A stretch of DNA of 64,000 nt. It comes from Methylocystis sp. ATCC 49242 (GTDB lineage: Bacteria > Pseudomonadota > Alphaproteobacteria > Rhizobiales > Beijerinckiaceae). This document shows, piece by piece, positions 50,390-59,999 of the stretch (positions are counted from its first letter, which is position 1; every line of letters begins with the position of its first letter). The position numbers and the translations under genes are program-made. Under the pieces are notes generated by a model. The model did not search any database and was not told the origin of the DNA. It saw only the letters and a program-made list of their open reading frames with translations. The stretch is from positions 1,556,356 to 1,620,355 of the forward strand of contig NZ_KE124774.1 in the NCBI RefSeq assembly GCF_000188155.2, written 5' to 3'.

Positions 50390-51472
50390 CCTGTCCTTGT
50401 CGGAAATTAAATCCGGACATATCGGTGGTGTAGTCCGCCGAGAATTGGTGTGGGAACAATGCGTCCGACAGCCTGAATGGCGCGGTATGGGCGCGTCCTT
50501 GTTTAGTGAGAGGTGAGTCCGCGCATCATTGTAATACGCCATGTAAGAAAGAAGCACATGGCGTAGATGCCGTTCGCCGAACACGACGACATGATCAAGA
50601 CACTCCCGTCGGATCGAGCCGGCCAGCCGTTCCGCCAGGGCGAGCGCGGCGCGGTTGGACGGTCACGAATGCCCATGGCGCGAAGGCGGCGTTTGAAGAT
50701 CTCGCCATAAGCGTTGTCGCGGTCGCGAATGAGATATCTCGGCGCGGGATCCCAGGCGCAGGCCTCCGTGAGATGCGGGGCCAGCCATTCGGCGGTCGGA
50801 TGCGCCGTCACGCCGAACCATAACAGCCGTCGTCGGCCGTGGCGTAAAATCAGCAGGCTATACAGTAGCTTGAACGAGAAAGTCGGGACCACGAACAGGT
50901 CCATCGACGCAATGCCGTCGGCGTGGTTGCGGAGAAAGGTCTTCCAGCCTTGAGAAGGAGGCCTTCGGCGTTTCGCCATGTACTTGGCCACCGAGGTTTG
51001 GCCAATATCGATTCCGAGCTTGAGCAATTCTCCGTGGATCCTCGGCGCTCCCCACAGCGGATTGGCCAGGCTCATGTCGCGGATCAGTTGCCGGATTTCC
51101 AGCGCCACTTTTGGCCTGCCGCTGCGAGGTCGCGACTTCCACCGCCAGAACAAACCAAAGAAAGCGCGACGCCAACGAATAACCGTCTCGGGCGTTACGA
51201 TGGCCAAGGCGTCAGTAAGCCGTGGCGCAATCAGATACAGACCGACGAAAATCAGACGATCGAGGGTGCTGAACGTTGGCCGCTTCGGCGATTTTCTGCG
51301 CAGGACGTTGAGTTGCTGGCGCAACGCAACGATCTCCGCCTCCAGTGACGCTCTGGATCGGAACAGGTCGAGAATCGTCCACCAGACCAGCTTGAACACG
51401 TCCGACATGCGACGAAGCATGCCCCAACTTTCAGCCGCATTCCAGTCGGATTGAATTTGCGGTAGGCACAGG
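50390..51472 (-). mobile_element. rve-type insertion sequence, copy 2
   Basis: A 1,083-bp copy in the opposite orientation, bounded by the same inverted ends as copies 1 and 3. It is 15 bp shorter, explained by a 13-bp and a 2-bp deletion in the transposase gene. It does not carry the 190-bp flank that copies 1 and 3 share. Confidence 0.88.
50407..51420 (-). pseudogene. rve/DDE transposase, frameshifted (copy 2)
   Basis: This copy has the sense codon CAA where copies 1 and 3 have TAA, and reads through to residue 250 or so with both Asp residues of the core. A 13-bp deletion between two near-identical GCGGAACGGCTG motifs removes the catalytic Glu region and shifts the frame, ending at RGLTSH. 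A later 2-bp deletion would restore phase, but translation stops before it. Confidence 0.88.
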
Positions 51473-51543
51473 CAGCACGGGCGAAAGCGCCAGTCGCGTC
51501 ATGCGCGGCGGGCTTTCGTTATCCATGCTTCGAGGAGCGCGCT

Positions 51544-53075
51544 ATGGGCGAGCCCAAGGCCCGTACTTTTCCGTCAAATTCACAGACCGCCCGCGCCGCT
51601 AATTCGGTGTCGCACAACGCCGGCGACTGCGCGTTGCAATCGGTCGAACAGCCGCTCAAGCTTGCGCCAGAGCTGGCCCTTAAGGTCGCCTACGTCGCGC
51701 CCTCTGACCTAAACGAATATCAAAAAAATCCCCGAACGCACTCCGCCGATCAAATCGAACGAATCGCGGAATGCGTAAAATCTTTCGGTTTTGTGAGCCC
51801 GCTGCTTATCGACGCCGAAGGAAATGTGATCGCCGGCCATGGTCGGCTGGCGGCAGCGAAGCTTCTCGAGCTCGCGCGAATTCCAGTGATTCGTATCGAC
51901 CACCTCGATGAGGCGCAGATCAAAGCCCTACGAATCGCAGATAATCGCCTCGCAGAATTGTCAGACTGGGACCAACGCCTTCTGGCCATCGAATTTTCGA
52001 GCCTGATCGAAATGGAGGCGGAATGCGTTCTGAATTTCGAACTGGAAACAACCGGTTTCTCGTTCGCCGAGATCGATCAATTGATCGAAACCACGAAGAG
52101 CGGCGACGCGCCTGATCCCGATGACGATTTTGAAATGGAGCCTCCTGACGCGCCGATTTCCCGCCCCGGTGATCTCTGGCTTCTGGGAAAGCATCGCCTG
52201 ATCTGCGGCGACGCGCGCGATCCGAAAGTCTACGAGCGCGCCATGGCCGGCTCTCTGGCGCAGCTGGCCGTTTGTGATCCTCCTTACAACGTAAAAATCA
52301 ACGGCCATGTCAGCGGACTCGGAAAGCCATTCACCCTGAATTCGCAATGGCCTCGGGCGAGATGAGTGAGGCGGAATTCACGAAATTCCTCACCGAATTC
52401 CTGCAAACGACGTCAGCCTCGCTCGTCCCAGGCGCGGTCCTCTCTATTTTCATGGATTGGAGACACCAGCGCGAGGTTCTCAACGCCGCCCGCTCGACCA
52501 GTCTCACCTTACTGTGCGTCTGCGTGTGGAACAAGGGCTCCGGCGGCATGGGCAGTTTATATCGCTCGCAACACGAACTCGTTTTCGTGCTGAAAAAAGG
52601 CGGAGCGCCTCACAAAAACCGCGTGCAACTCGGCCGTCATGGACGCTGCCGCACTAACGTGTGGAATTACCCCGGGCTCGCGGGGTTCGGACGCGACCGC
52701 CAGCAACAGCTCGCCGACCACCCTACCGTCAAGAATTGCGCCATGATCGCGGACGCGATCCGTGACGTTTCGGATCGCGGAGATCTCGTCATCGATCCCT
52801 TTTCCGGATCCGGCACCACGATTATCGGCGCCGCCAAGACTGGTCGCCGCGCCTGCGCAATCGAACTCGAACCCAAGTACACAGATGTCGCCATTCGCCG
52901 CTGGGAGAAATGGTCAGGCGAGACGGCGCGCCACGCCGACACTGGCCTCACCTTCGCCGAGGAGGCCGCTCGTCGCGCAAACGTCAGCAACGAAGACGCT
53001 GTCTCTACCGTGATTCGCCACGACGCGTCGTCATCACGGCCCGTTCGGGCGCGCAATCGCCTTCGCTCCGCTTAA
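51544..53075 (+). pseudogene. ParB-domain / DNA methylase fusion, phage type, frameshifted
   Basis: Phage-type fusion of a ParB-like N-terminal domain and an N4/N6 DNA methylase. The first frame (51544-52365) has the ParB-type box NVIAGHGRLAAAKLLELARI near residue 95 and the methylase catalytic motif CDPPYNVKING. The second frame continues as HPEFAMASGEMSEAEF and carries the SAM motif DPFSGSGTTIIGAAKTGRR, ending at 53075. Loss of one base near 52326 separates the frames; adding a G after GGAAAG restores one protein of about 510 residues. Either a real inactivation or a sequencing error. It lies directly upstream of the DUF5681 and terminase genes. Confidence 0.85.
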
Positions 53076-53087
53076 TGGGAGGCGATC

Positions 53088-53564
53088 GTGACCAAGTCGA
53101 AAAATCCTCCGAAGCGCGGGGAATACAGCGTGGGCAAGGGCAAACCGCCCTTGCACAGCCGCTGGCCGAAAGGAGTTTCGGGCAACCCCGGCGGCAAGAA
53201 GAAGGGCGCCATTGATCTGGGGCGCGCCTTCGAAGCAGCTCTGCAACGTCCCATTAAGGTAACGATAGATGGAGAAAAGCGCGAAATTTCCTCGCTCGAC
53301 GCGATTCTCATGCGTCTCGTCGAAAGCGGACTGAAAGGCGACATGCGCGCGATCATTACGATTCTTGAACGCAGCCCGCTGTTGCTCAGGTCGGCGGACG
53401 ACCAGGAAGCCGAAACCAGCGCGGACGATCTCGCGATCCTCCAACGCGTGCTCGCCGAGCGAGAACCTAAACCGCCCCACAAGCGGCGAAGCAAGAAGGA
53501 TAAGTCCGTCGGGAATGAAGGCGCGCAACTCTGCAGCGGCGATCGGGAGGGCGATAATGGCTGA
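53088..53564 (+). CDS. DUF5681 protein, putative small-terminase-like
   Basis: A 158-residue basic protein. The DUF5681 signature is GKPPLHSRWPKGVSGNPGGKKKG near residue 20, here seen as HSRWPKGVSGNPGG, followed by AFEAALQRPIKVTIDGEKREIS and a helical segment. Proteins of this kind stand just before large terminase genes in alphaproteobacterial prophages and are thought to act as DNA-recognition subunits; that role is inferred from position. Its last 8 bases overlap the terminase start. Confidence 0.8.
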   Translation: MTKSKNPPKRGEYSVGKGKPPLHSRWPKGVSGNPGGKKKGAIDLGRAFEAALQRPIKVTIDGEKREISSLDAILMRLVESGLKGDMRAIITILERSPLLLRSADDQEAETSADDLAILQRVLAEREPKPPHKRRSKKDKSVGNEGAQLCSGDREGDNG

Positions 53565-55011
53565 TCTCTCCCGCGTCGCGCGCGCCCTGTATCGCTAACA
53601 TCTGCCGAGCTTTGTCGAAAGGACCTTTCGCACGCTTGAGCCCGGCAAAGCCTATCATCACAATTGGCATATCGACCATATCTGCTGGCGACTTTCGCAA
53701 GTCGCCAGCGGCAAGATCAAGCGCCTCATCATCAATGTCCCGCCGCGGTCGATGAAATCAATCACCGTCAGCGTCGCCTTCACCGCCTGGGTGCTGGGGC
53801 GTGATCCAACGAAGCGCATCATCGCCGTCTCCTATGCCGATGAGCTGGCGCGAAAGCTGGCGATCGACACGCGAAACGTTATGGAGAGTGACTGGTTCCG
53901 CGCCCTCTTTCCCGCCTTGCTGCCGCGCTCTTCGGTGCAACGCCGCCACGAATATGTCACCAGCGCCAACGGATTTCGTTTCGCTTCGGGAATCGGCGGC
54001 GCCATTCTCGGCCGCGGCGGCGACCTGATCGTGATCGACGATCCGATCAAGGCGCTCGATGCGCTTTCCGAGGCGGAACGCCGGCGCGTCTGGGACTTCT
54101 ACATCGGCACGCTCTGCACGCGTCTCGACGACAAGCAGAATGGCGCCATCGTGATCGTCATGCAAAGGCGGCATCAAGACGACCTGGTTGGACGACTCCT
54201 CGAGCTCGAGCCCGATGGGTGGGAGGTCCTCTCTATCCCGGCGATCGCCCCCGAGGACAAAACGTTTGAGTTGAGCGACCGCCCAGACGACATTTACTTT
54301 CGGCGGGCTGGCGAAGTTTTGCACCAAAGCCGCGAACCGATGCGTATTCTCGATGAAATTCGCCGCGCTCAGGGCAGCATGAATTTCTCGGCGCAGTATC
54401 AACAAGCGCCCGTTCCCGCAGGCGGCAACGTCATCAAACGCGACTGGCTACGTTACTATGCGGTTCCCCCTGCCCACTTCGACCGCGTCGTTGTTTCGTG
54501 GGACACGGCGTCGACGCTATCCGAGACCAGCGATTGGTCCGTCGGCGCCGTTTGGGGGGCCGTCGGTCTCGATTTTTACCTTCTGGAGGTTTACCGCGCC
54601 AAACTCGAAGCCCCAGAGCTGCGGCGTGCAATTATCGAATTGCATGAACGCCACAATGCCTCTGCTACTTTAATCGAGGACACCGAACTCGGCCGGGCGT
54701 TAGCGCAAGACCTTCATCGAACCGGTCATTTGCGGGCGATCGCGCAACGGCCGCAACGGGACAAGCTCGCCCGGCTTCTGGCGCAGGCGGCCCGCTTCGA
54801 ATCGGGGCAGGTCCACCTGCCCCGATCGGCCCCCTGGCTTGCGACCTATTTGAACGAACTCCTTGGTTTCCCCAATTCGGCGCATGACGATCAGGTCGAC
54901 GCGACCTCGCAGGCCCTCAACTGGCTGACCGCTCGGACGCCTCTTGATCAGCCGCTCATTCGCAAGGACCCACGTCGCCGGGATATCGTCCGACGCGACC
55001 CGAAAGCGTGA
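53557..55011 (+). pseudogene. Phage terminase large subunit, nonsense at codon 14
   Basis: The gene starts at ATG 53557 with GGGAGGG upstream (ADLSRVARALYR), then a TAA at 53596-53598 interrupts it. Translation of the remaining frame continues as HLPSFVERTFRTLEPG and KRLIINVPPRSMKSITVSVAF, the terminase ATPase region with a Walker A variant. Walker B is GDLIVIDDPIKAL; the nuclease domain has VVSWDTAS, TLIEDTELG and HDDQVDATSQAL. An ATG at 53752 leaves 419 open residues but starts inside the Walker A loop, so a restart product would lack the ATPase N-terminus. Confidence 0.87.
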
Positions 55012-55429
55012 TCCGACATTATAAAGCTACTGACCGCGTGAAATGATGCTCAGCGGATGATTTCCCAGAATGGAGCGGTCGCGAGGCTCCGCGGCCTAAT
55101 GGGGCGAGGCGGGCGCGTGAAGGGCCATACGCCCCTCCTCGACACTTTCCTTCAGCTTTTCCGTTTTCCCTGCATTTTTCCCTGCTCTGAGGGAAACGCC
55201 GTGCCAGAGACCGGTTTGGCGGAACTGCCTCCGCCACCACACAACTCCCTGAACTTTCTCCCCTTTTGCCCATATCGGTAGTCCCCGGCATATCCGGGAC
55301 TTAGCGACGCGTTTGGCTCCGAAGCGGCGTCAGAGACCGCAATTTCGGAGACTCCGAGCGCGATTTCGGCGGCGGTCTCTGCGCGCGAAATTTCGTTTTC
55401 CGTCGAAAACGACGCCGGCGTCTTGGAGA

Positions 55430-56527
55430 CCTGTGCCTACCGCAAATTCAATCCGACTGGAATGCGGCTGAAAGTTGGGGCATGCTTCGTCTCATGTCGG
55501 ACGTGTTCAAGCTGGTCTGGTGGACGATCCTCGACCTGTTCCGATCCAGAGCGTCACTGGAGACGGAGATCGTCGCGCTGCGCCAGCAACTCAACGTCCT
55601 GCGCAGAAAATCGGCGAGGCGACTGGCGTTCAGCATCGTCGATCGTCTGATTTTTGCTGGGCTCTATCAGGCTGCGCCACGGCTTACTGACGCTTTGGCG
55701 ATCGTAACGCCCGAGACGGTTATTCGTTGGCGTCGCGCCGGCTTTGGTTTGTTCTGGCGGAGGAAGTCGCAACCTCGCAGCGGCAGGCCAAAAGTGGCGC
55801 TGGAATTCCGGTAACTGATCCGCGACATGAGCCTGGCCAATCCCCTGTGGGGAGCGCCGAGGATCCATGGAGAATTGCTCAAGCTCGGCGTCGATATTGG
55901 CCAAACCTCGGTGGCCAAGTACATGGCGAAGCGTAGGAAACCGCCATCGCAAGGCTGGAAGACCTTTCTCCGCAACCACGCCGACGGCATTGCGTCGATG
56001 GACCTGTTCGTGGTCCCGACAGTCTCCTTCAAGTTACTGTATGGTCCGCTGATTTTACGCCACGGCCGACGGCGGCTGCTATGGCTCGGCGTGACGCCGC
56101 ATCCGACCGCCGAGTGGATTGCCCGGCAACTCACTGAGGCCTGCGGCTGGGATCCCGCGCCGAGATATCTCATTCGCGACCGCGACGGCGCTTATGGCGA
56201 GATCTTCAAACGCCGCGTTCGCGCCATGGGCATTCGTGACCGTCCAACCGCGCCGCGCTCGCCTTGGCAGAAGGGCTGTGCGGAACGGCTGATTGGCTCG
56301 ATCCGACGAGAGTGTCTTGATCATGTCGTCGTATTCGGCGAGCGGCATCTGCGCCACGTGCTTCTTTCTTACATGGCCTATTACAATGATGCGCGGACTC
56401 ACCTCTCATTGAACAAAGACGCACCCATGCCGCGCGCCATTCAGGCCGTCGGACGCATTGTTCCCAAACCAATTCTCGGCGGACTACGCCACCGATATGT
56501 CCGGATTTAATTTCCGACAAGGACAGG
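55430..56527 (+). mobile_element. rve-type insertion sequence, copy 3
   Basis: A 1,098-bp copy with the same inverted ends as copy 1 and the same 190-bp left flank. The first 430 or so bases are essentially identical to copy 1; the remainder differs at many positions and in places agrees better with copy 2 (for example CTCAAGCTCGG against CTGAGGCTCGG in copy 1). Confidence 0.88.
55482..56510 (+). pseudogene. rve/DDE transposase, nonsense mutation (copy 3)
   Basis: The same TAA as in copy 1 is present at 55812-55814, after 110 residues. The downstream frame from 55827 is open to the end with the three catalytic residues (MDLFVVPT, RDRDGAYG, CAERLIGSIRRE). The shared stop shows that copies 1 and 3 exchanged or inherited this part together. 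Confidence 0.88.
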
Positions 56528-56616
56528 ATTGGTATTAAGTTCAAAAAGCGGGCACGCGCCGATTTCGCTTCAGCATTGCCCAGCCCTAAATTCTCTGTCA
56601 GCGGAGAAAACGCCAT

Positions 56617-57630
56617 GTGGAGGATCTCCAGTTGACAAACTTGCGCGGGACCGCTCCGGTTCCGCCGTTCCGGGAACGGGCGCCCTGGTTTGGAGCGGAC
56701 CTGCAAACGGTTCGCAACCTCCTGCGTGGCGGCCCGCCGGATCTTCCGGGTGGCGAAAGGTTGCTGCTGACGATGCCCGACGGCGATCGGCTGGCGGCCC
56801 GACTCGACCTTCCGGCGTGGCCGAGCGCGCGACCGCTCGTCGTGCTCATCCATGGCCTCACCGGCTCCGAGCGCAGCCTCGCCGTCGTCGCGACAACGCG
56901 CCATCTCATGCATGAGGGATGGCCGGTGCTGCGCCTCAACCTGCGCGGAACGCTCCTGTCGCGCGCGACCTCGACCGGGCGCTACCACGCCGGCAAGACC
57001 GAGGATCTCGCGGCGGCCCTCCGTCAATTGCCGGCCAATCTTCGCGGCGACGGGATCATCCTGCTGGGACATTCGCTCGGCGGCAATCTCGTCCTGAAAT
57101 TCATGGGCGAAGGCTGCCACGGCCTCCCGGTGCTCACAGCCGTCGCCGTGTCCGTTCCGCTGGATCTCGCCGCGAGCTGCACCCGCATGATGAGCCGCCG
57201 CAATCTCGCCTATCACGCCTATTTGCTTCGGGAGATGAAGCGCGAGGCCCTAGCGCAGGGCGCGGCGCTTACGACACGCGAATGCAGCGCCATCGCTGGC
57301 GCCCGAAGCATTTACGAGTTCGACGACCGCTTCGTCGCGCAACGCTTCGGCTACAGGGACGCGGAGGATTATTACGAAAGCAATTCCGCAAAAAACTTCC
57401 TCGCGACAATTACTCGGCCGACGCTCATCCTTCATGCGCTCGACGATCCGTGGATACCGTCCGAATGCCTCGCCGGCGTCAACTGGTCGCGCTTGCCGGC
57501 GATCGAGATTATGTTGAGCCCCCGTGGCGGGCACCTCGGCTTTCACGGCCGCGACAGCCGCGTTCCCTGGCACGATCGGGTGACGGCATGGTGGCTCGCG
57601 CAGAGACTCGGCTTGGAGCCTGAAATGTGA
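56617..57630 (+). CDS. YheT-family alpha/beta hydrolase
   Basis: A 337-residue cytosolic hydrolase of the YheT (COG0429) family. The nucleophile elbow is LLGHSLGGNLVLKF near residue 150, the oxyanion region is LVVLIHGLTGSERS near 85, the acid is in ALDDPWIPSE, and the catalytic His is in PRGGHLGFHG. Members act as esterases; the natural substrate is unknown. The start is uncertain: GTG at 56617, or TTG at 56632 which has GGAGG eight bases upstream. It lies intact among mobile elements, about 90 bases after IS copy 3. Confidence 0.88.
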   Translation: MEDLQLTNLRGTAPVPPFRERAPWFGADLQTVRNLLRGGPPDLPGGERLLLTMPDGDRLAARLDLPAWPSARPLVVLIHGLTGSERSLAVVATTRHLMHEGWPVLRLNLRGTLLSRATSTGRYHAGKTEDLAAALRQLPANLRGDGIILLGHSLGGNLVLKFMGEGCHGLPVLTAVAVSVPLDLAASCTRMMSRRNLAYHAYLLREMKREALAQGAALTTRECSAIAGARSIYEFDDRFVAQRFGYRDAEDYYESNSAKNFLATITRPTLILHALDDPWIPSECLAGVNWSRLPAIEIMLSPRGGHLGFHGRDSRVPWHDRVTAWWLAQRLGLEPEM

Positions 57631-57695
57631 GTCGGCGTGCGTGTCGAAAATCTCATCCGCGTTGGTGTGGCGACGAAATCGGCTGGTTCGGCCAG

Positions 57696-57873
57696 ATGAT
57701 CGCGCTGATCAGCTTACTGGTGGCCATCCTGGCGTCACCCTTCAAGTCGAGAGGCCGAATTGAAGCGGAGAACGCAGCGCTCGGACAACAATTGATCATC
57801 TTGCGGCGCAAGGTTGGCGCTCGCGCCAAGCCGACCAATACCGACCGCTGGTTTTTCGTCCAGCTGTATCGAT
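57696..57873 (+). pseudogene. Second rve-type transposase, N-terminal relic
   Basis: About 59 residues from MIALISLLVAILASPFKSRG through AENAALGQQLIILRRKVGAR to FFVQLYRW match the N-terminus of another widespread rve transposase family, different from the IS described above. The frame then leaves the family at the end of a lytic transglycosylase gene on the other strand. No core domain remains. Confidence 0.65.
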
Positions 57874-58187
57874 GGTCATCATCAGCGTGTCGCGATGCCT
57901 TCCATTTTCATTTTGGCCCAATTTTTCAGATCTTCAACGGTGAAGTCGCGGAGGAACGGATTGCTATTCAGAATTTTCGTGCGGGTCACTTCGGGGCGGG
58001 AATCGGCATTGGCCATCACCAAAGCGGCGTCGGCCTCGCCAGGAGAGGTTAAAATAGGGACAGCTCCCGCCGGACCAGCGAAGTGAGCCAGGTAAAGCGT
58101 GCTTGGCGTCACTGGCAATCCCCGCTTCGCTAGTGTGATGGCGTTCCGTTCGATAAAGCGTCTTGTCATCTCACGACTAAGCCCTAG

Positions 58188-59050
58188 AGGGTGTTATGTA
58201 CTTTGGTGATTGATTGTCTTAGTAGAATCGGATGTCTCCGATTCGCAAACCTTATCCGTCTGACGTCAGCGACGAAGAATGGTCGCTGGTTGCGCCTTAT
58301 CTGACGCTCATGGACGAAGGCGCGCCGCAGCGTCAACATTCGCTGCGCGAGCTGTTCAACGGCCTGCGTTACGTGCTGCGCTACGGCATCGCCTGGCGCG
58401 CCATGCCCAACGATCTGCCGCCATGGTTCGCCGTGTATCAGCAATCGCAGCGCTGGCTGTCGGCGGGCGTGTTCGAGGCGCTTGCGCAGGATCTGCGCGC
58501 CCAGTTGCGCGTCGCTTCCGGGCGGGCGGCGGAGCCGACGGCGGCGATCATCGACAGCCGCACCTTGCGCTCGACCCCTGAGAGCGGCCCACGAGCGGGC
58601 TATGACGGCGCGAAGCGAAAGCGCGGCTCGAAGCTGCACATGGCAGTCGACACATTGGGCCATTTGCTGGCGTTGCATGTCACGCCGGCGAATGTCGATG
58701 ACCGCGCCGAGGTCGGCAAGCTCATCGCAGCCGTGCAGGATGTGACAGGCGAAAGCGTCGAACTCGTTTATGTCGATCAGGGCTACACCGGCGAAAAGGC
58801 GTCCGAGGCGGCGAAGGCGCAAGGCGCCGAACTGTGCGTCGTCAAACTTGCCGAAGCGAAGAAGGGCTTCGTGCTGTTGCCCAAGCGATGGGTGGTCGAG
58901 CGTTCATTCGCCTGGGCGACGCGATGCAGGCGGCTCGTCAAAGACTACGAGCGCTATGCTCAGACCCTCGCAGGACTCCACGTCGTCGCCTTCGCATTTC
59001 TCATGCTCAAGCGCGCAGCAGATTTCATGATCCAAGGTGCATAACACCCT
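58188..59050 (+). mobile_element. IS5-family insertion sequence, complete
   Basis: An 863-bp element with terminal inverted repeats AGGGTGTTATG at both ends, flanked by CTAG at 58184-58187 and 59051-59054. It holds one intact transposase gene and is inserted in a lytic transglycosylase gene, which rejoins in frame when the element and one CTAG are removed. Confidence 0.92.
58232..59044 (+). CDS. IS5-family transposase
   Basis: A 270-residue intact DDE transposase. The N-terminal DUF4096-type region has YPSDVSDEEWSLVAPYL and FNGLRYVLRYGIAWRAMP. The catalytic residues lie in AIIDSRTLRS (Asp), VDQGYTGEKA (Asp) and KRWVVERSFAWATRCRRL (Glu). It appears able to function and is the only intact transposase among the elements after the tRNA. 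Confidence 0.92.
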   Translation: MSPIRKPYPSDVSDEEWSLVAPYLTLMDEGAPQRQHSLRELFNGLRYVLRYGIAWRAMPNDLPPWFAVYQQSQRWLSAGVFEALAQDLRAQLRVASGRAAEPTAAIIDSRTLRSTPESGPRAGYDGAKRKRGSKLHMAVDTLGHLLALHVTPANVDDRAEVGKLIAAVQDVTGESVELVYVDQGYTGEKASEAAKAQGAELCVVKLAEAKKGFVLLPKRWVVERSFAWATRCRRLVKDYERYAQTLAGLHVVAFAFLMLKRAADFMIQGA

Positions 59051-59575
59051 CTAGGTCTTTGCGTAGATTGAGCACCTCTTTTTCTGTGCGGCCTGTGAGA
59101 AGCTCTCGACGATGCGCCCGTACGAGCTCCAACCAGGTCTGGTCCAAAAATTGGCCGGCCCCCGTCGCGCTGGATCGCTTGTTTTTCGCATTCGAGTCTC
59201 CTCGGGACTCGGTCGCTACAATTTGATCAACCAGCCTTTCGAAGGAGGCGTCAAGCACGGGCCGAGGAGGCGGCTCTATGAGCGTTGGTTCGACCAGTGT
59301 CGGCATAAGACCGCATGTGAGACCAAAACAGGCGAGCGGAAGCAATATAAGTAGAAGGACTTTAAAATTGCCCCTACGCTGCTTAGAAGGCGAAAATTGA
59401 GCATTTTCACGGCCGCAATCACCCGTGGGTGGCAATTCAACAACTGCCGACAAAGGCGCAATAATGGCAAGATACGGCAAGAAATGCCCACTTGCTCGCG
59501 TATACTCACGACCTGCGATAGCTTGTTGTCCGTGGCGCTCGGCGGGTCCGGTTAACTCATTCGGGAGCTTTTCAC

Positions 59576-59818
59576 ATGGGCGTTGAATTGCAAAATCGCC
59601 GTGAACCACACCTGCTGTGTTTTGATATGTCATGGCCACCGCATGCATCAAAAATCGCGGAACAAGCATCTGCCTTAGATAAGAAAGCAAATATAATTCC
59701 TAACAAATACTTAATATTTGGCGGCGCAAAGCACTCGATCCGAGGGCCCACGCGGCTGCTGTCGATGCCGGCGCACCTGCGACCTCTCATCTCTACAGCT
59801 GCCCTTGTCGGAAATTAA
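59576..59818 (+). CDS. Hypothetical protein, possibly cut by an IS relic
   Basis: An 80-residue frame with GGGAG eight bases before the ATG. Its last residues come from the IS end relic that starts near 59803, so the native C-terminus is probably lost. The base composition is less GC-rich than the core. No family recognised; it may not be a gene. Confidence 0.3.
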   Translation: MGVELQNRREPHLLCFDMSWPPHASKIAEQASALDKKANIIPNKYLIFGGAKHSIRGPTRLLSMPAHLRPLISTAALVGN

Positions 59819-59869
59819 ATCCTGACAAATCGATGATGTAGTCCGACGAGAATTGGTGTGGGAACAATT
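59803..59869 (-). mobile_element. Right-end relic of the rve-type IS
   Basis: About 67 bases match the right end of the three full-length copies: the inward-read CCTTGTCGGAAATTAAATCC and GAGAATTGGTGTGGGAACAA, with several substitutions between. The rest of the element is missing, replaced by unrelated sequence. Confidence 0.8.
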
Positions 59870-59999
59870 GTCGCTGCTCAAAAAGCTGGACGCTTCTATC
59901 AACACGCCGCCGGCGTTGGCGAGGCGGTGATTTCGCTGACAGGAAGAGACGGGAGGGGTCTGCGCCGCGCGGCCGGGGCCTCTCGGCTCCTGCGGCGCG

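Larger units (their letters stand above)
55234..56527 (+). repeat. 1,294-bp direct repeat, copy B
   Basis: Begins CCACCACACAACTCCCTG, matching the CCACCACGCAACTCCCTG at the tRNA-Ala 3' end, and covers the same flank plus IS copy 3. The offset to copy A is exactly 8,056 bases throughout. No tRNA sequence precedes this copy. Confidence 0.9.
57882..59435 (-). pseudogene. Small lytic transglycosylase, split by IS5 element
   Basis: The upstream part (59051-59435) has a membrane helix (FKVLLLILLPLACFGLTCG) and the SLT core LVDQIVATESRGDSNAKN, with the catalytic Glu, then SSATGAGQFLDQTW. The downstream part (57882-58187) reads MTRRFIERNAITLAKRG, LYLAHFAGPAGA and ends EGIATR. Removing the IS5 element and one CTAG copy joins NLRKDL to GLSREMTRRF in frame. 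The true start is unclear; a TTG at 59435 is one option. The rejoined protein has roughly 220 residues, like prophage or cell-wall transglycosylases of Rhizobiales. Confidence 0.8.

Noticed and set aside
53557-55011. Possible gene transfer agent packaging gene
   Set aside because: Gene transfer agent clusters have capsid, portal and protease genes next to the terminase; none is seen here, and both terminase and methylase are broken, so a prophage or element remnant fits better.
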